Assembly (NCBI RefSeq): GCF_014189455.1
Contig: NZ_CP050296.1
Span: 62,001 to 126,000, forward strand
Direction of reading: 5' to 3'
Source of the DNA: Mesorhizobium huakuii
Lineage (GTDB): Bacteria; Pseudomonadota; Alphaproteobacteria; Rhizobiales; Rhizobiaceae
Length of the DNA: 64,000 nucleotides
The notes beneath the pieces were generated by a model. The model was not told the origin of the DNA, ran no database searches, and saw nothing but the letters and a program-made list of their open reading frames with translations. Numbering within the stretch: the first letter of the stretch is position 1; every line of letters begins with the position of its first letter. Shown piece by piece: positions 16,854-29,082 of the stretch. The position numbers and the translations under genes are program-made.

Positions 16854-18524
16854 TCACCTGGTGACGAAAACCGTCACCAGCGGCTTCTTGCCCCAGGCTT
16901 CGTTGGCGGCGCCGCGCACCGCGCGCCGCACTGCCTCCTGCACCAGGTCGAGATCCTTGCGACGCTGACGGGGAATCGAATCGACCGCGCCGACCGCTGC
17001 GTCGATCATCAAATCCTCCAGTGTCTCGCCGCTGGCATCGGCCTCGGCGACGCCGATGGCGACCAGATCGGGATCGCCGGCGAGCTCATATTTGTCGTCG
17101 AGCACGACATTGACCGCGACATGGCCGGCAAAGGACAGTTTGCGCCGGTCGCGAATGCCCATCGCCTGGTCGGTGCCGATCAGGTTGCCGTCCTTGTAGA
17201 TGCGGCCGAACGGCACCTGGTCGATGATGGTGGCAGGACCGGGAGCAAGCCTCAGCATGTCGCCGTCACGCACCTGCGCCACCTGGCCGATGCCGGAGGT
17301 CGACATCAGCGAGCCCTGCGCCACCAGATGCGCCGCCTCGCCATGCACGGGAACGCCGATCTGCGGGCGCACCCATTCATACATCTTGCGCAACTCGCTG
17401 CGCCGGGGATGGCCGGAGACATGCACCAGGGCGTCGCCATCCTCGATGATCTTGATGCCGAGATCGATCAGGCGGTTCTTGATCTCGAGGATCGCCTTCT
17501 CATTGCCGGGAATGGTGCGCGAGGAAAACACCACCGTGTCACCTGCCGTCAGCGACACCGACTTCATCTCTTCGCGCGACAGTTTCGCCAGCGCCGCAAG
17601 CGGCTCGCCCTGGCTGCCGGTGCAGATAATGACCAGGTTTTCGCGCGGGATGAAGCCGAAATCTTCCTCGGCGATGAATTCCGGCAGGCCGTCCATATAG
17701 CCAAGCTCGTCCGCGACATCGATGACCCGCTTCAGCGAGCGGCCGAGCACCAGGCACTGGCGGCCGGCGTCGCGCGCCGCCTTGGCGATGGAGACGATGC
17801 GCCCGACATTGGAGGAGAAGGTTGTGACGGCGACCCGGCCGACGGCACTCTGGATGACGCCCTTGAGCCCCTCACCAACCGCCACTTCCGACGGCGATTC
17901 CCCTTCCCGCAGCGCATTGGTCGAATCGCAGATCAGCGCCAGCACGCCCTTGTCGCCATAGGCCCGGAAACGCGCCTCGTCTGTCTTGGGTCCGATCGTC
18001 GGTTCCGGATCGATCTTCCAGTCGCCGGTGTGGATGACGGTGCCGGCCGGCGAGGTGATCGCCAGCGACATCGGCTCGGGGATAGAGTGCGCCACTGGAA
18101 TGGCTTCGATCTCGAAGGGGCCGACGGTGAATTTCTCGCCCGCCCGGTAGATCGTCAGCGGGATTTTCGGTGCGCCCTGCTCGCCCTGCCGCTTGGCTTC
18201 CAGCAGCCCGGCGCTGAACGGCGTCATCCACACCGGCGCCTTCAGCTTCGGCCAGGTGTCGAGCAGCGCGCCGTAATGGTCTTCATGCGCGTGGGTGATG
18301 ATGATGCCGCGCAGATTGGCGAGGTTCTCCTCGATGAAGCGCGTGTCGGGCAGCACCAGGTCGACGCCGGGCAGGCTGGCATCTGGAAAGGTGACGCCGA
18401 CATCGATGACGATCCATTCGCGCGCGCTCGGCGGGCCGTAGCCGTAGAGGGCGAAGTTCATGCCGATCTCGCCGACGCCGCCGAGCGGCACGAAGACGAG
18501 TTCGGCGTTTTCCGCTTTCGCCAT
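16854..18524 (-). CDS. rnj: Ribonuclease J
   Basis: A 556-residue MBL/beta-CASP nuclease. The zinc motif is HAHEDHYGALLDTW, with VAHSIPEPMSLAI, HTGDWKIDP and HVSGHPRR as later metal or beta-CASP motifs. RNase J processes and degrades RNA (5'-3' exonuclease and endonuclease), including rRNA maturation in rhizobia. The ATG at 18524 follows an AAGGGA; an in-frame reading from 18560 would overlap birA. It is 35 bases downstream of birA and probably in the same transcript as the nuo genes. Confidence 0.94.
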   Translation of the reverse strand: MAKAENAELVFVPLGGVGEIGMNFALYGYGPPSAREWIVIDVGVTFPDASLPGVDLVLPDTRFIEENLANLRGIIITHAHEDHYGALLDTWPKLKAPVWMTPFSAGLLEAKRQGEQGAPKIPLTIYRAGEKFTVGPFEIEAIPVAHSIPEPMSLAITSPAGTVIHTGDWKIDPEPTIGPKTDEARFRAYGDKGVLALICDSTNALREGESPSEVAVGEGLKGVIQSAVGRVAVTTFSSNVGRIVSIAKAARDAGRQCLVLGRSLKRVIDVADELGYMDGLPEFIAEEDFGFIPRENLVIICTGSQGEPLAALAKLSREEMKSVSLTAGDTVVFSSRTIPGNEKAILEIKNRLIDLGIKIIEDGDALVHVSGHPRRSELRKMYEWVRPQIGVPVHGEAAHLVAQGSLMSTSGIGQVAQVRDGDMLRLAPGPATIIDQVPFGRIYKDGNLIGTDQAMGIRDRRKLSFAGHVAVNVVLDDKYELAGDPDLVAIGVAEADASGETLEDLMIDAAVGAVDSIPRQRRKDLDLVQEAVRRAVRGAANEAWGKKPLVTVFVTR

Positions 18525-18559
18525 GATTTTTCCCTTCCTGGCCCTTGAGGCCAAGCCCA

Positions 18560-19381
18560 TTATACCCGTGCGGACGCCACCGCGCCGAAATGCACATCGC
18601 CGGCGGCGATCGTCAGGACAGTCCCCTCATCGTCGCGGATCACGAAACGGCAGTCCTCGTCAATGGTCTCGAACACCCCACGCACTACATTACCGTCAAT
18701 TCTGACGGCAACCTCGCCGCCAAGCCCCGCCGCGCGCGCCAGCCAGCGCCGCCTGACAGCGGCAAGGCCGCGCCCTTCATCCCACAGGCGGGCATTCTCG
18801 CTCCAGGCATCCGACAGCGCCAGGAACAGCGTTTCGGCATCGCATGTCGCGCCGAGCGCATGCAGCGATGTCGCGGGATAAGGCAAATCCGTTGGATGCG
18901 CCACCACATTGACGCCGATGCCGACCGCGACCGCGAAGCGGCCGCCGTCCAGTATCGCGGACTCCAGCAGGATGCCGGCGAGCTTGGCACCGGAAGCAAG
19001 CACGTCATTGGGCCATTTCAGCTCGAAACGGTTTTGTCCCTGGCTGGCGCCATCAAGCCCGATTGATATCCGACCCTTCGGCACCACGGCATCGAGTGCG
19101 TCGGCAAGCGACAGGCCGGCGACAAAACCCAGCGTCGCGGCAAGGCGAAGTTCACCGCCGGTGACGACAAGCAAGGTCGCCGCCAGATTGCCTTCGGGCG
19201 ACACCCAGGCGCGGCCACGCCGGCCACGCCCGCTTTCCTGTTTTTTGGAAACGACCCACAGCCTGCCCGGGTCGCCTGCCCTTGCGTGGTCCAGCGCCAC
19301 CGTGTTGGTGGAACCGATACTGTCATGGGCCTCGAGCCGGAACCCTTCCGACGCCGAGGTTGGAGCCAGCCGAAATGCCAT
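18560..19381 (-). CDS. birA: Biotin-[acetyl-CoA-carboxylase] ligase
   Basis: A 273-residue biotin protein ligase without the N-terminal DNA-binding domain, so an enzyme only. Motifs are STNTVALDHARAGD, the biotinyl-AMP loop GRGRRGRAWVSPEGN and the KWPNDVLASGAKLAGILLES core. It attaches biotin to carboxylases. The start at 19381 (MAFRLAP...) is preferred over 19417, which would overlap nuoN by 32 bases. It directly follows nuoN, a linkage common in Rhizobiales. Confidence 0.94.
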   Translation of the reverse strand: MAFRLAPTSASEGFRLEAHDSIGSTNTVALDHARAGDPGRLWVVSKKQESGRGRRGRAWVSPEGNLAATLLVVTGGELRLAATLGFVAGLSLADALDAVVPKGRISIGLDGASQGQNRFELKWPNDVLASGAKLAGILLESAILDGGRFAVAVGIGVNVVAHPTDLPYPATSLHALGATCDAETLFLALSDAWSENARLWDEGRGLAAVRRRWLARAAGLGGEVAVRIDGNVVRGVFETIDEDCRFVIRDDEGTVLTIAAGDVHFGAVASARV

Positions 19382-19385
19382 CCCG

Positions 19386-20822
19386 TCAGAAAAATGTCTT
19401 GGCGGCGGCTTCGGCATAGGTACCGATCGGCCCGCCGATCAGCACATAGAACAGCACGAAGGCGCCGGAGACGCCGAGCACGAGGCGCAGTTCACTGGCC
19501 ATCGGTACGAAGCCGCCGACCGGTTCGTCGAACCACATGATCTTGATGATGCGCAGATAGTAATAGGCGCCCACCACCGAGGCCAGCACGCCGATGATCG
19601 CCAGCGCGTAGAGGTTGGCGTTGATGGCTGCGAGGAAGACGTACCACTTCCCCCAGAAGCCGGCGAGCGGCGGGATGCCGGCCAGCGAGAACATCAGGAT
19701 GGTGAGAATCGTCGCCATGATCGGATTGGTCGAGGCAAGTCCGGCCAGGTCGCTGATCTGTTCGACATTGCCTTCCTTGCGCCGCATGGCGAGGATGAAG
19801 GCGAAGGTGCCGAGCGTCATCACCAGGTAGATCAGCATATAGATCGCAACGCCGCGCACGCCGGCCTGGCTGTTGGCGGCAAGGCCGACCAGCGCGTAGC
19901 CCATATGGCCGATCGAGGAATAGGCCATCAGGCGCTTGATGTTGGTCTGGCCGATCGCGGCGAAGGCGCCGAGCGCCATCGAAGCGATCGAGATGAAGAC
20001 GATGATCTGCTGCCAGTCGGCGGCGATCGGCTTGAAAGCGCCCATGGTGACACGCACGATCAGCGCCATCGCCGCCATTTTGGGCGCCGCCGCAAGGAAA
20101 GCTGTCACCGGCGTCGGCGCGCCCTCATAGACGTCGGGCGTCCACATATGGAACGGCACCGCCGAGATCTTGAAGGCAAGACCGGCCAGCACGAAGACCA
20201 GGCCGACAACAAGGCCCAGCTGGCGCTCGCCGCTGCCAAGTGCAGAGGCGATTTCCTGGAAGCCGGTGTTGCCGGTGTAGCCGTAGACCAGGCTGATGCC
20301 GTAGAGCAGCATGCCCGACGACAGCGCACCAAGGACGAAGTACTTCAAGCCCGCCTCTGTCGAACGCAGATTGTCGCGGTTGATCGCCGCCAGCACGTAA
20401 ATTGCCAGCGACTGCAGTTCGAGGCCGAGATAGAGCCCGATCATGCCATTGGCCGAGATCATCAGCATCATGCCGAGCGTGCACAGCAGGATCAGCACCG
20501 GGTATTCGAATTTGTCGAAATGCTCCGCCTTGGCAAAGCGCATCGACATGATCAGCGTCACCGCCGAGCCGACCAGCGCCAGCACCTTCATGAAGCGGGA
20601 GAACGGATCCTGGATAAAGGCGTTGCCATAGGCACTGCCCAGCCCGGTGGAAAAAATCAGCCAGGCACCGGCGACCACCAGCACGGCCACGGCAAGGCCG
20701 GTTACGGTGTTGGCGGTGTTGGCGCGCGAATAGGCGCCGACCATCAGCAGCGCGAGCGCACCGATGGCAAGGATCAGCTCGGGCGTCGAGAGCGACAGGC
20801 TGGAGAGAAGGTCCGGCGTCAT
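19386..20822 (-). CDS. nuoN: NADH-quinone oxidoreductase subunit N
   Basis: A 478-residue antiporter-like proton-pumping subunit with about 14 helices. Conserved pieces are [40 protein letters not shown] with its key Lys/His, and [14 protein letters not shown]. The ATG at 20822 (MTPDLL) is chosen; a TTG nine bases upstream is possible. It is the last nuo gene and is followed by birA. Confidence 0.97.
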   Translation of the reverse strand: MTPDLLSSLSLSTPELILAIGALALLMVGAYSRANTANTVTGLAVAVLVVAGAWLIFSTGLGSAYGNAFIQDPFSRFMKVLALVGSAVTLIMSMRFAKAEHFDKFEYPVLILLCTLGMMLMISANGMIGLYLGLELQSLAIYVLAAINRDNLRSTEAGLKYFVLGALSSGMLLYGISLVYGYTGNTGFQEIASALGSGERQLGLVVGLVFVLAGLAFKISAVPFHMWTPDVYEGAPTPVTAFLAAAPKMAAMALIVRVTMGAFKPIAADWQQIIVFISIASMALGAFAAIGQTNIKRLMAYSSIGHMGYALVGLAANSQAGVRGVAIYMLIYLVMTLGTFAFILAMRRKEGNVEQISDLAGLASTNPIMATILTILMFSLAGIPPLAGFWGKWYVFLAAINANLYALAIIGVLASVVGAYYYLRIIKIMWFDEPVGGFVPMASELRLVLGVSGAFVLFYVLIGGPIGTYAEAAAKTFF

Positions 20823-20840
20823 GGTTCGCAAAACCTCTGG

Positions 20841-22346
20841 TCAGTTCGCCGCCGCGGTCTGCGCGGCGCCGATGGATGCGGTGACATTGGTGACGAGCGA
20901 CTTGACCGATTGGGCCGTCGCATCGAAGACGGGAGCGGGATAGACGCCGAAGAAGATGACCAGCACGACCAGCGGGTAGATGATGAACTTCTCACGCGGC
21001 GACAGGTCGAGCAGGTTCTTCAGGCTGTCCTTGGTCAGCGCGCCGAAAATCACCCGGCGATAGAGCCAGAGCGCGTAGGCCGCCGACAGGATGACGCCGG
21101 TGGCAGCGAAGAACGCCACCCAGGTGTTGACCCGGAACACGCCAAGCATGGTCAGGAACTCGCCGACGAAGCCGCTGGTGCCCGGCAGGCCGACATTGGC
21201 CATGGTGAAGACCATGAACACGGTGGCGTATTTCGGCATGTTGTTGACCAGCCCGCCATAGGCGGCGATCTCACGCGTGTGCATGCGATCATAGATGACG
21301 CCCACACAAAGGAACAGCGCGCCCGACACGAGGCCATGGCTGAGCATCTGGAAGATCGCGCCCTGCACGCCTTCCTGGTTCATGGCGAAGATGCCCATGG
21401 TGACGAAGCCCATATGGGCGACAGACGAATAGGCGATCAGCTTCTTCATGTCCTCCTGCATCAGCGCCACCAGCGAGGTGTAGATGATGGCGACGACCGA
21501 CAGCGTGAAGACCAGCGGCGCGAACATTTCGGATGCCAACGGGAACATCGGCAGCGAGAAGCGCAGGAAGCCGTACCCACCCATTTTCAGGAGAATGGCG
21601 GCCAGGATGACCGAACCTGCCGTCGGCGCCTCGACGTGGGCATCCGGCAACCAGGTATGCACCGGCCACATCGGCATCTTCACCGCGAAGGAGGCAAAGA
21701 AGGCGAGCCATAGCCATGTCTGCATGTTGGCCGGGAATTGGTGCGTCAACAGCGTCGGGATGTCGGTCGTGCCGGACTGATAGAACATCGCCATGATGGC
21801 AAGCAGCATCAGCACCGAGCCGGCGAGCGTATAGAGGAAGAACTTGAACGAGGCATAGACGCGCCGCTTGCCGCCCCAGACGCCGATGATGATGAACATC
21901 GGGATCAGGCCGGCTTCGAAGAAGACATAGAACAGCACGATGTCCAGCGCGCAGAACACGCCGATCATCAGCGTCTCGAGCAGCAGGAAGGCGATCATAT
22001 AGGCCTTGACGCGCTTCTCGATCGCTTCCCACGAGGCCAGGATGCAGAGCGGCATCAGGAAGGTCGTCAGGATGACGAACAGCATGGAAATGCCGTCGAC
22101 GCCCATATGGTAGGAAATGCCGGAGTCGAGCCAGGCGAATTTCTCGACGAACTGGAAGCCGGCCTGCGAATTGTCGAAGCCGGTCCAGATGAACAGCGAG
22201 ATGATGAACGTGGCCGTCGTCGTCAACAGCGCAATGGAGCGGATGTTGCGGCGCGCGTTTTCGCTGTCATCCCTGATGAACAGGATCAGCAGCACACCAA
22301 CCAGCGGCAGGAAGGTGACCAGCGAGAGGATTGGCCAGGCGGTCAT
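20841..22346 (-). CDS. nuoM: NADH-quinone oxidoreductase subunit M
   Basis: A 501-residue proton-pumping membrane subunit. Typical motifs are [18 protein letters not shown] (with the conserved pumping Glu), [20 protein letters not shown] and [14 protein letters not shown]. The ATG overlaps the nuoL stop (TGATG). It lies between nuoL and nuoN as in other complex I operons. Confidence 0.97.
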   Translation of the reverse strand: MTAWPILSLVTFLPLVGVLLILFIRDDSENARRNIRSIALLTTTATFIISLFIWTGFDNSQAGFQFVEKFAWLDSGISYHMGVDGISMLFVILTTFLMPLCILASWEAIEKRVKAYMIAFLLLETLMIGVFCALDIVLFYVFFEAGLIPMFIIIGVWGGKRRVYASFKFFLYTLAGSVLMLLAIMAMFYQSGTTDIPTLLTHQFPANMQTWLWLAFFASFAVKMPMWPVHTWLPDAHVEAPTAGSVILAAILLKMGGYGFLRFSLPMFPLASEMFAPLVFTLSVVAIIYTSLVALMQEDMKKLIAYSSVAHMGFVTMGIFAMNQEGVQGAIFQMLSHGLVSGALFLCVGVIYDRMHTREIAAYGGLVNNMPKYATVFMVFTMANVGLPGTSGFVGEFLTMLGVFRVNTWVAFFAATGVILSAAYALWLYRRVIFGALTKDSLKNLLDLSPREKFIIYPLVVLVIFFGVYPAPVFDATAQSVKSLVTNVTASIGAAQTAAAN

Positions 22347-24319
22347 CAGAGCATCATCCAGGTGACGAGTGCGGCAACGCCGATCAGCATGGCGAAGGCA
22401 TAGTGGTAGAGGTAGCCGGTCTGCAGCTTGACGACGCGGTTGGTGACATCGACGACGCGCGCCGAAATGCCGTCAGGCCCGAGCCCGTCGATGATGGTGC
22501 CGTCACCGGTCTTCCACAGGAAATGGCCGAGGCGCTTGGCCGGGCCAACGAACAGGAAGTCGTAAAGCTCGTCGAAATACCACTTGTTGAGCAGGAAGGC
22601 GTAGAGCCCGCGATTCTGCTTCGCAAGGGTCACCGGCATTTCCGGCGAGCGGATGTAGAACTTCCAGGCCAGCGCGAAGCCGATCAGCATGGCGATGAAG
22701 GGCGACAGCTCGACCCACAGCGGCAGTTCTTCGATGTCGTGCAGGATGTGATTGTCCGGCAGTGTGAACAGCGACGCCTTCCAGAACTCGGCATAGCCTT
22801 CGCCGATAAACGAATTGTGGAAGATGATGCCCGCAAACAGCGCCCCGGCGGCCAGGATGAACAGCGGCACCAGCATCACCGGCGGCGATTCATGCACATG
22901 ATGCATCACCTCATGGCTCGCCCGCGGCTCGCCGTGGAAGGTCATGAAGATCAGCCGCCAGGAATAGAAGGAGGTGAAGCAGGCGGCGATGACCAGCAGG
23001 ATGAAGGCAAAGCCGGCGACCGAGTTATGTCCGGCAAAGGCGCTTTCGATGATCGCGTCCTTGGAGAAGAAGCCGGCAGTGCCGATGACGGTCACCGGAA
23101 TGCCGACGCCTGTCAGCGCCAGCGTGCCGATCACCATCATCCAGTAGGTGGTCGGGATCAGCTTCCGCAGGCCACCCATCTTGCGCATGTCCTGCTCATC
23201 GGAGACGGCATGGATGACCGAGCCCGAGCCAAGGAACAGCAGCGCCTTGAAGAAGGCGTGCGTGAACAGATGGAAGATCGCGGCGCCATAGGCGCCGACG
23301 CCAAGCGCCACGAACATGTAGCCGAGCTGCGAGCAGGTCGAATAGGCGATGACGCGTTTGATGTCGTTTTGCACCAGACCAACGGTCGCCGCGAAGAAAG
23401 CGGTGAAGGCACCGATGAAGGTCACCACGGTCAGCGCCGAATGCGACAGTTCGAACAGCGGCGACAGCCGTGCCAGCATGAACACGCCCGCCGTCACCAT
23501 GGTGGCGGCATGGATGAGTGCGGAGACCGGCGTCGGGCCTTCCATGGCGTCCGGCAGCCAGGTGTGCAGCGGCACCTGCGCCGACTTGCCCATGGCACCC
23601 ATGAACAGCAGCAGACACACGACGGTCATCGCCGTCTGCTTGTCCAGCGCATGGCCGAGGAAGGTCAGCACGGCCGCACCTTGCGGCGCGCCTTCAGCCG
23701 GGATGAACGTTGCTGCGTTGGCGAAGATGGTGCCGAGATTAACCGAACCGAACAGCACGAACACGCCGAAAATGCCGAGAGCGAAGCCGAAATCTCCGAC
23801 GCGGTTGACGACGAAGGCCTTGATGGCGGCGGCATTGGCGGACGGCTTCTTGTACCAGAAGCCGATCAGCAGATAGGACGCGAGGCCCACCCCTTCCCAG
23901 CCGAAGAACATCTGCACGAGGTTGTCGGCCGTCACCAGCATAAGCATGGCGAAGGTGAACAGCGACAGATAGGCGAAGAAGCGCGGCCGGTTCGGATCGT
24001 GGTGCATGTAGCCGATCGAATAGATATGAACCAGCGCCGACACGGTGTTGACCACCACCAGCATCACCACCGTCAGCGTGTCGATGCGCAGCGCCCAGGG
24101 TGCTTCGAGCCCGCCGGACTGGATCCAGCGCAGCACCGGCACGGTGAACACCTCACCATGGCCGAAACCGACGCTGAAGAAGGCAACCCACGACAGCACC
24201 GCCGAAATCACCAGGAAGCCGGAGGTGATGTATTCGGATGCCTTGGCGCCGAGCGACGTGCCGAACAGGCCGACGATCAGGAAGCCGAGCAGTGGAAGGA
24301 AGACGATGGCCTGATACAT
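22346..24319 (-). CDS. nuoL: NADH-quinone oxidoreductase subunit L
   Basis: A 657-residue distal proton-pumping subunit. [38 protein letters not shown] and [20 protein letters not shown] are the antiporter signatures, and the C-terminus carries the long lateral-helix region plus a final membrane anchor. It overlaps nuoM by one base. Confidence 0.97.
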   Translation of the reverse strand: MYQAIVFLPLLGFLIVGLFGTSLGAKASEYITSGFLVISAVLSWVAFFSVGFGHGEVFTVPVLRWIQSGGLEAPWALRIDTLTVVMLVVVNTVSALVHIYSIGYMHHDPNRPRFFAYLSLFTFAMLMLVTADNLVQMFFGWEGVGLASYLLIGFWYKKPSANAAAIKAFVVNRVGDFGFALGIFGVFVLFGSVNLGTIFANAATFIPAEGAPQGAAVLTFLGHALDKQTAMTVVCLLLFMGAMGKSAQVPLHTWLPDAMEGPTPVSALIHAATMVTAGVFMLARLSPLFELSHSALTVVTFIGAFTAFFAATVGLVQNDIKRVIAYSTCSQLGYMFVALGVGAYGAAIFHLFTHAFFKALLFLGSGSVIHAVSDEQDMRKMGGLRKLIPTTYWMMVIGTLALTGVGIPVTVIGTAGFFSKDAIIESAFAGHNSVAGFAFILLVIAACFTSFYSWRLIFMTFHGEPRASHEVMHHVHESPPVMLVPLFILAAGALFAGIIFHNSFIGEGYAEFWKASLFTLPDNHILHDIEELPLWVELSPFIAMLIGFALAWKFYIRSPEMPVTLAKQNRGLYAFLLNKWYFDELYDFLFVGPAKRLGHFLWKTGDGTIIDGLGPDGISARVVDVTNRVVKLQTGYLYHYAFAMLIGVAALVTWMML

Positions 24320-24329
24320 GGTGGTTCCG

Positions 24330-24638
24330 TCAACCCTTCATCATGTTCACGTCTTCGACCGCGATCGAGCCGCGGTTGCGGAAGAAGACGACGAGAATGG
24401 CAAGTCCGATGGCAGCCTCGGCGGCAGCGACCGTCAGCACGAACAGCGCGAACACCTGGCCGACGAGGTCATGCAGCGCCGCCGAAAAGGCGACGAAATT
24501 GATGTTGACCGCGAGCAGGATCAGCTCGATCGACATCAGGATGACGATGATGTTCCTGCGGTTCAGGAAGATGCCGAACACGCCGAGTGTGAACAGGATC
24601 GCCGATACGGTCAGATAATGCGCGATGCCGACGACCAT
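24330..24638 (-). CDS. nuoK: NADH-quinone oxidoreductase subunit K
   Basis: A 102-residue three-helix membrane subunit. Conserved glutamates of the E-channel appear in [18 protein letters not shown] and [15 protein letters not shown]. It is one base past the stop of nuoJ, so translation is coupled. Confidence 0.97.
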   Translation of the reverse strand: MVVGIAHYLTVSAILFTLGVFGIFLNRRNIIVILMSIELILLAVNINFVAFSAALHDLVGQVFALFVLTVAAAEAAIGLAILVVFFRNRGSIAVEDVNMMKG

Positions 24639-24639
24639 C

Positions 24640-25260
24640 TCAGACTCCTTCGCCCGACTTGACCTTGCGGATTTCCATGCCGGTGGCCGGCGTGCGGCCG
24701 ACCTGGGCTGCGATCGACTGCCGCTTGACCCCTTCCTTGTGGCGCAGCGTCAGCACGATGGCGCCGATCATGGCAACCAGCAGGATGAGGCCCGAAATCT
24801 GGAAGTAGTAGAGGTAGTCGGTATAGAGGATGTCGCCGAGTGCGGCCGTGTTCGAGCGCGCGGCGAGATCGGGAATAGGCTTCGAAACCGTCGCGGCCAG
24901 CTTCGGTGCGAATGTGTAACCGCCCAGCACCACGATCAGCTCCGCCGCCAGGATCAGCCCGACCAGCGCGCCGATCGGCGCGTATTGCAGGGCGCCTTCC
25001 TTCATCTCGGCGAAATCGACGTCGAGCATCATGACGACGAACAGGAACAGCACCATGACCGCGCCGACATAGACGACGAGCAGGATCATCGCCAGGAACT
25101 CGGCGCCGGTCAGCATGAACAGGCCGGCGGCGTTGAAGAAGGTCAGGATCAGGAACAGCACCGAATGCACGGGGTTGCGCGACGAAATGACCATGAACGC
25201 CGACGCCACGGCGACAAAGGCGAAGAGGTAGAAAAAGGCCGCCTCTAGTCCACTCAGCAT
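24640..25260 (-). CDS. nuoJ: NADH-quinone oxidoreductase subunit J
   Basis: A 206-residue membrane subunit with five helices. [20 protein letters not shown] and the conserved [20 protein letters not shown] (pi-bulge TM3 region) identify it. I start at 25260 ([10 protein letters not shown]), the family norm, although the frame is open further up. A 130-base gap separates it from nuoI, the largest gap inside the operon after nuoG. Confidence 0.96.
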   Translation of the reverse strand: MLSGLEAAFFYLFAFVAVASAFMVISSRNPVHSVLFLILTFFNAAGLFMLTGAEFLAMILLVVYVGAVMVLFLFVVMMLDVDFAEMKEGALQYAPIGALVGLILAAELIVVLGGYTFAPKLAATVSKPIPDLAARSNTAALGDILYTDYLYYFQISGLILLVAMIGAIVLTLRHKEGVKRQSIAAQVGRTPATGMEIRKVKSGEGV

Positions 25261-25390
25261 TGGGGTTCCCCCGGGTTCCTGTCCGGACACGACGCTTGCG
25301 TCCTGCCCGATCTTGCTTGCCACCGCCTCCGGTCGGCAAGTTTCGTTGTGTCCTTAGACGAGGCCCCTCGCCCCGTCCATGCGTCAAATA

Positions 25391-25882
25391 TCAGCGGTAG
25401 GGCGAGTCCAGCGAGATGTTGCGCGCCAGCTCGCGCTCCCACCGGTCGCCATTCGCCAACAGCTTGTCCTTGTCGTAGTAGAGTTCCTCGCGCGTCTCCG
25501 TCGCGAATTCGAAATTCGGCCCCTCGACAATGGCGTCGACCGGGCAGGCTTCCTGGCAGAAGCCGCAATAGATGCACTTCACCATGTCGATGTCATAACG
25601 CACCGTGCGGCGGGTGCCGTCATTGCGGCGCGGGCCGGCCTCGATGGTGATGGCCTGCGCCGGGCAGATCGCCTCGCACAATTTGCAGGCGATGCAGCGT
25701 TCCTCGCCATTGGGATAGCGGCGCAACGCATGCTCGCCCCGGAAGCGCGGGCTGGTCGGCCCCTTCTCGTGCGGATAGTTGATCGTCTCCTTCGGCGCGA
25801 AGAACTGGCGCATCGACAGGAAGAAGGCGCTGACGAAATCCTGCAGCAGCAGCGATTTGGCGGCTTGGCCGAGAGCGGACAT
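25391..25882 (-). CDS. nuoI: NADH-quinone oxidoreductase subunit I
   Basis: A 163-residue ferredoxin-like subunit that carries 4Fe-4S clusters N6a and N6b in [12 protein letters not shown] and [12 protein letters not shown]. It passes electrons from NuoG towards NuoB. The ATG shares bases with the nuoH stop at 25882. Confidence 0.97.
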   Translation of the reverse strand: MSALGQAAKSLLLQDFVSAFFLSMRQFFAPKETINYPHEKGPTSPRFRGEHALRRYPNGEERCIACKLCEAICPAQAITIEAGPRRNDGTRRTVRYDIDMVKCIYCGFCQEACPVDAIVEGPNFEFATETREELYYDKDKLLANGDRWERELARNISLDSPYR

Positions 25883-26925
25883 CACGCAAACCCCGTGATC
25901 TTGAGGAAGGCTGCGGTGGCGACCACCATGAACAGCGAGATCGGCAGGAACACTTTCCAGCCCAGCCGCATCAGCTGGTCGTAGCGGTAGCGCGGCACGA
26001 AGGCCTTCACCATGGAGATGCCGAAGAACACGAAGCAGACCTTCAGCACGAACCAGATGACACCGGGCACCCAGGTGAAGGGCGCGAAGTCGAAGGGCGG
26101 CAGCCAGCCGCCGAGGAACAGGATGGTGGCCAGCGCGCACATCAAGACGATGGCGACATACTCGCCGAGGAAGAACAGCAGGAACGGCGTCGACGAATAT
26201 TCGACCATGTGGCCGGCGACGAGTTCCGATTCGGCTTCCACCAGATCGAAAGGCGGCCGGTTCGTCTCGGCCAGCGCCGAGATGAAGAAGATGATGAACA
26301 TCGGGAACAGCGCCAGCCAGTTCCAGTCGAGGAACGTGTTGGGCAGGCCAAGCCGCGTGCCAATTCCACCCTGCTGCGACAGCACGATATCGCTGAGGTT
26401 GAGCGAACCGGCGGTGAGCAACACGGTAACGATAACGAAGCCGATCGAGACTTCGTAGGACACCATCTGCGCCGCCGAACGCAGCGCGCCGAGGAACGGA
26501 TATTTCGAGTTGGACGCCCAGCCGCCCATGATCACGCCATAGACCTCGAGCGAAGAGATGGCGAAGACGTAGAGGATGCCGACATTGACGTTGGCGATCG
26601 CCCACCCCTGGTTGACCGGAATGACGGCCCAGGCCGAGATCGCCAGCACCGCCGACACCAGCGGGGCCAAAAGGAACACGCCCTTGTTGGCGCCGGACGG
26701 GATGACCGGTTCCTTGAAGACGAACTTCAACAGATCGGCGAAGGCCTGCAGCGTGCCCCAGGGGCCGACGACGTTCGGGCCGCGGCGCAACTGCACCGCC
26801 GCCCAGATCTTGCGGTCGGCGTAGAGGATGTAGGCGACGAAGACCAGCAGCACCACGATCAGCACGACTGACTTCAAGAGGATCAGCAGCGCCGGCAGCA
26901 CGTAGAAGGAGAAGAAGGTGTCCAT
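25882..26925 (-). CDS. nuoH: NADH-quinone oxidoreductase subunit H
   Basis: A 347-residue membrane subunit that forms the quinone chamber and links the arms of the complex. [41 protein letters not shown] and [16 protein letters not shown] are family signatures. The start at 26925 gives [16 protein letters not shown]; a longer frame to 26973 would overlap nuoG. The gap to nuoG is two bases. Confidence 0.97.
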   Translation of the reverse strand: MDTFFSFYVLPALLILLKSVVLIVVLLVFVAYILYADRKIWAAVQLRRGPNVVGPWGTLQAFADLLKFVFKEPVIPSGANKGVFLLAPLVSAVLAISAWAVIPVNQGWAIANVNVGILYVFAISSLEVYGVIMGGWASNSKYPFLGALRSAAQMVSYEVSIGFVIVTVLLTAGSLNLSDIVLSQQGGIGTRLGLPNTFLDWNWLALFPMFIIFFISALAETNRPPFDLVEAESELVAGHMVEYSSTPFLLFFLGEYVAIVLMCALATILFLGGWLPPFDFAPFTWVPGVIWFVLKVCFVFFGISMVKAFVPRYRYDQLMRLGWKVFLPISLFMVVATAAFLKITGFA

Positions 26926-26927
26926 GC

Positions 26928-29009
26928 TTATTCCGCCGCCTGCTTGAAGCCGCTCTTGGCCAGTGCCGAGCATTCCGCCATCACGGCGGACGCCCGCGCG
27001 ATCGGGTTGGTCAGGTAGAAATCCTTGACCGGTGAGGTGAAGGTGCCCTTGTTCAGCCGCCCGCCGAGTTTCGCCACATTGGCGATATCCTCGGCATTGC
27101 CGGCCGCGACCTGATCGATGCGGGCCAGATGCGGGTATTCGCCATAGAGTTTCGCGCGCAGCTGCGGCAGCGAATCGAACGGCAGCTTCTTGCCGAGCAC
27201 ATCCGACAGGGCTCTCAGGATTGCCCAGTCCTCGCGCGCATCTCCCGGTGCGAAGCCGGCGCGGTTGGTCTGCTGCACGCGCCCTTCGGTGTTGACGTAG
27301 GTACCCGACTTTTCGGTGTAGGCGGCCGCCGGCAGGATGACATTGGCGCGGTGCGCGCCCTGGTCGCCATGGGTGCCGACATAGACGACGAAGGCGCCGC
27401 CGGTCTTGCCCATGTCGATCTCGTCGGCGCCGAGCAGGAACAGCACGTCCGTTTCGCCCAGCATGCCGGCAACATCCTTGCCGCCCTCGCCCGGCACGAA
27501 GCCGAGATCGAGGCCGCCGACTCTGGCCGCCGCATTGTGCAGCACGGCAAAGCCGTTCCAGTCGGCGCGGGCGGCGTTGACGGAAGCTGCGAGCTTCGCC
27601 GCCTGGCCGAGCACAGCCGTGCCATCGGCACGCGCCAGCGCGCCCTGGCCGACAATGATCAGCGGATGCGTCGCCTTCTTCAGCGTCTCGAAGAACTTGC
27701 CATTGCCGTCGGCCAGATCCTTGAGCGAATCCGGTCCGGCGCCGAGCAGTTCATATTCGTAGCGCGTGTCGCCGACATCGCCGATGACGCCGACCGGCAG
27801 ATTGCCGACCCGCCAGCGCTTGCGGATGCGGGCGTTGAGCACCGAGGCTTCGAAGCGCGGATTGGCGCCGATGATCAACACCGCGTCGGCCTGCTCGATG
27901 CCTTCGATGGTCGGGTTGAAGATGTAGCTGGCGCGGCCGAGCGCCGGATCAAGGGCTGCGCCATCCTGGCGGCAGTCGGTGTTCTTCGAACCGAGCGAAG
28001 CCATCAACAGCTTCAGCGCGTAGATTTCCTCGACCGCGGCGAGATCGCCTGATATGGCGCCGATCTTCTCGGGCGTCGTCTTCGACACCGCGTCCTTGAT
28101 TGCACCGAAGGCTTCAGCCCAGCTCGCCGGAACCAGCTTGCCGTCCTTGCGCACATAGGGTCGGTCGAGGCGCTGCGTGCGTAATCCGTCCCAGATGAAG
28201 CGGGTCTTGTCGGAGATCCACTCCTCGTTGACCTGCTCGTTGACGCGCGGCAGGATGCGCATCACTTCGCGGCCTCTGCTGTCGATACGGATCGCCGAGC
28301 CGACCGCGTCCATCACGTCGATGGATTCGGTCTTGGTCAGCTCCCACGGCCGCGCCTGGAAGGCGAAGGGCTTGGAGGTCAGCGCGCCGACCGGGCAGAG
28401 ATCGATGACATTGCCCTGCAATTCCGAGGTCATCGCCTGTTCGAGATAGGTGGTGATCTCGGCATCCTCGCCGCGGCCGATCAGGCCGAGCTCGGAAATG
28501 CCGGCAACCTCGGTGGTGAAGCGGACGCAGCGCGTGCAGTGGATGCAGCGGTTCATCACCGTCTTGACCAGCGGGCCGATATACTTGTCTTCGACCGCGC
28601 GCTTGTTCTCGTGATAGCGCGAGGAATCGACACCAAAGGCCATCGCCTGGTCCTGCAGGTCACACTCGCCGCCCTGGTCGCAGATCGGGCAGTCCAGCGG
28701 ATGGTTGATCAGCAGGAACTCCATCACGCCTTCCCGGGCCTTCTTGACCATCGGCGTGTTGGTGAAGATTTCCGGCGGCTCGCCATTCGGGCCGGGGCGC
28801 AAATCGCGCACGCCCATGGCGCAGGAAGCCTGCGGCTTGGGCGGCCCGCCCTTCACCTCGATCAGGCACATGCGGCAATTGCCGGCGATCGACAGCCGCT
28901 CATGGAAGCAGAAGCGCGGCACTTCCGCGCCCGCGTCTTCCGCCGCCTGCAGCAGCGTGTAGTGGTCGGGTACAGTGATCTCTTTCCCGTCGACCTTGAG
29001 CTTTGCCAT
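26928..29009 (-). CDS. nuoG: NADH-quinone oxidoreductase subunit G
   Basis: A 693-residue iron-sulfur subunit. It has a 2Fe-2S ferredoxin domain ([15 protein letters not shown]), the His/Cys-ligated N5 cluster ([18 protein letters not shown]) and 4Fe-4S ([10 protein letters not shown]), then a molybdopterin-oxidoreductase-like domain that has lost its cofactor role. The start at 29009 ([13 protein letters not shown]) matches the family; a 36-base longer reading is less likely. A helix-hairpin-helix gene separates it from nuoF. Confidence 0.97.
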   Translation of the reverse strand: MAKLKVDGKEITVPDHYTLLQAAEDAGAEVPRFCFHERLSIAGNCRMCLIEVKGGPPKPQASCAMGVRDLRPGPNGEPPEIFTNTPMVKKAREGVMEFLLINHPLDCPICDQGGECDLQDQAMAFGVDSSRYHENKRAVEDKYIGPLVKTVMNRCIHCTRCVRFTTEVAGISELGLIGRGEDAEITTYLEQAMTSELQGNVIDLCPVGALTSKPFAFQARPWELTKTESIDVMDAVGSAIRIDSRGREVMRILPRVNEQVNEEWISDKTRFIWDGLRTQRLDRPYVRKDGKLVPASWAEAFGAIKDAVSKTTPEKIGAISGDLAAVEEIYALKLLMASLGSKNTDCRQDGAALDPALGRASYIFNPTIEGIEQADAVLIIGANPRFEASVLNARIRKRWRVGNLPVGVIGDVGDTRYEYELLGAGPDSLKDLADGNGKFFETLKKATHPLIIVGQGALARADGTAVLGQAAKLAASVNAARADWNGFAVLHNAAARVGGLDLGFVPGEGGKDVAGMLGETDVLFLLGADEIDMGKTGGAFVVYVGTHGDQGAHRANVILPAAAYTEKSGTYVNTEGRVQQTNRAGFAPGDAREDWAILRALSDVLGKKLPFDSLPQLRAKLYGEYPHLARIDQVAAGNAEDIANVAKLGGRLNKGTFTSPVKDFYLTNPIARASAVMAECSALAKSGFKQAAE

Positions 29010-29082
29010 TCGCTTCAAACCCCTGCGGATTTCCCGCAATCTCATTTCCCGGGCGCGGCAGACGCAGCGCCCGGCATTTCAT

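Noticed and set aside
16857..16881. Inverted repeat CTGGTGACG / CGTCACCAG at the rnj stop
   Set aside because: It lies in the last codons of rnj and has no T-run on either strand, so I did not call it a terminator.
18909..24502. Very long open frames on the plus strand opposite nuoN, nuoM and nuoL (up to 934 codons)
   Set aside because: They are antisense shadows of GC-rich genes: His/Arg/Asp/Gln-rich composition, no ribosome sites and no family resemblance, while the minus-strand genes are unmistakable.
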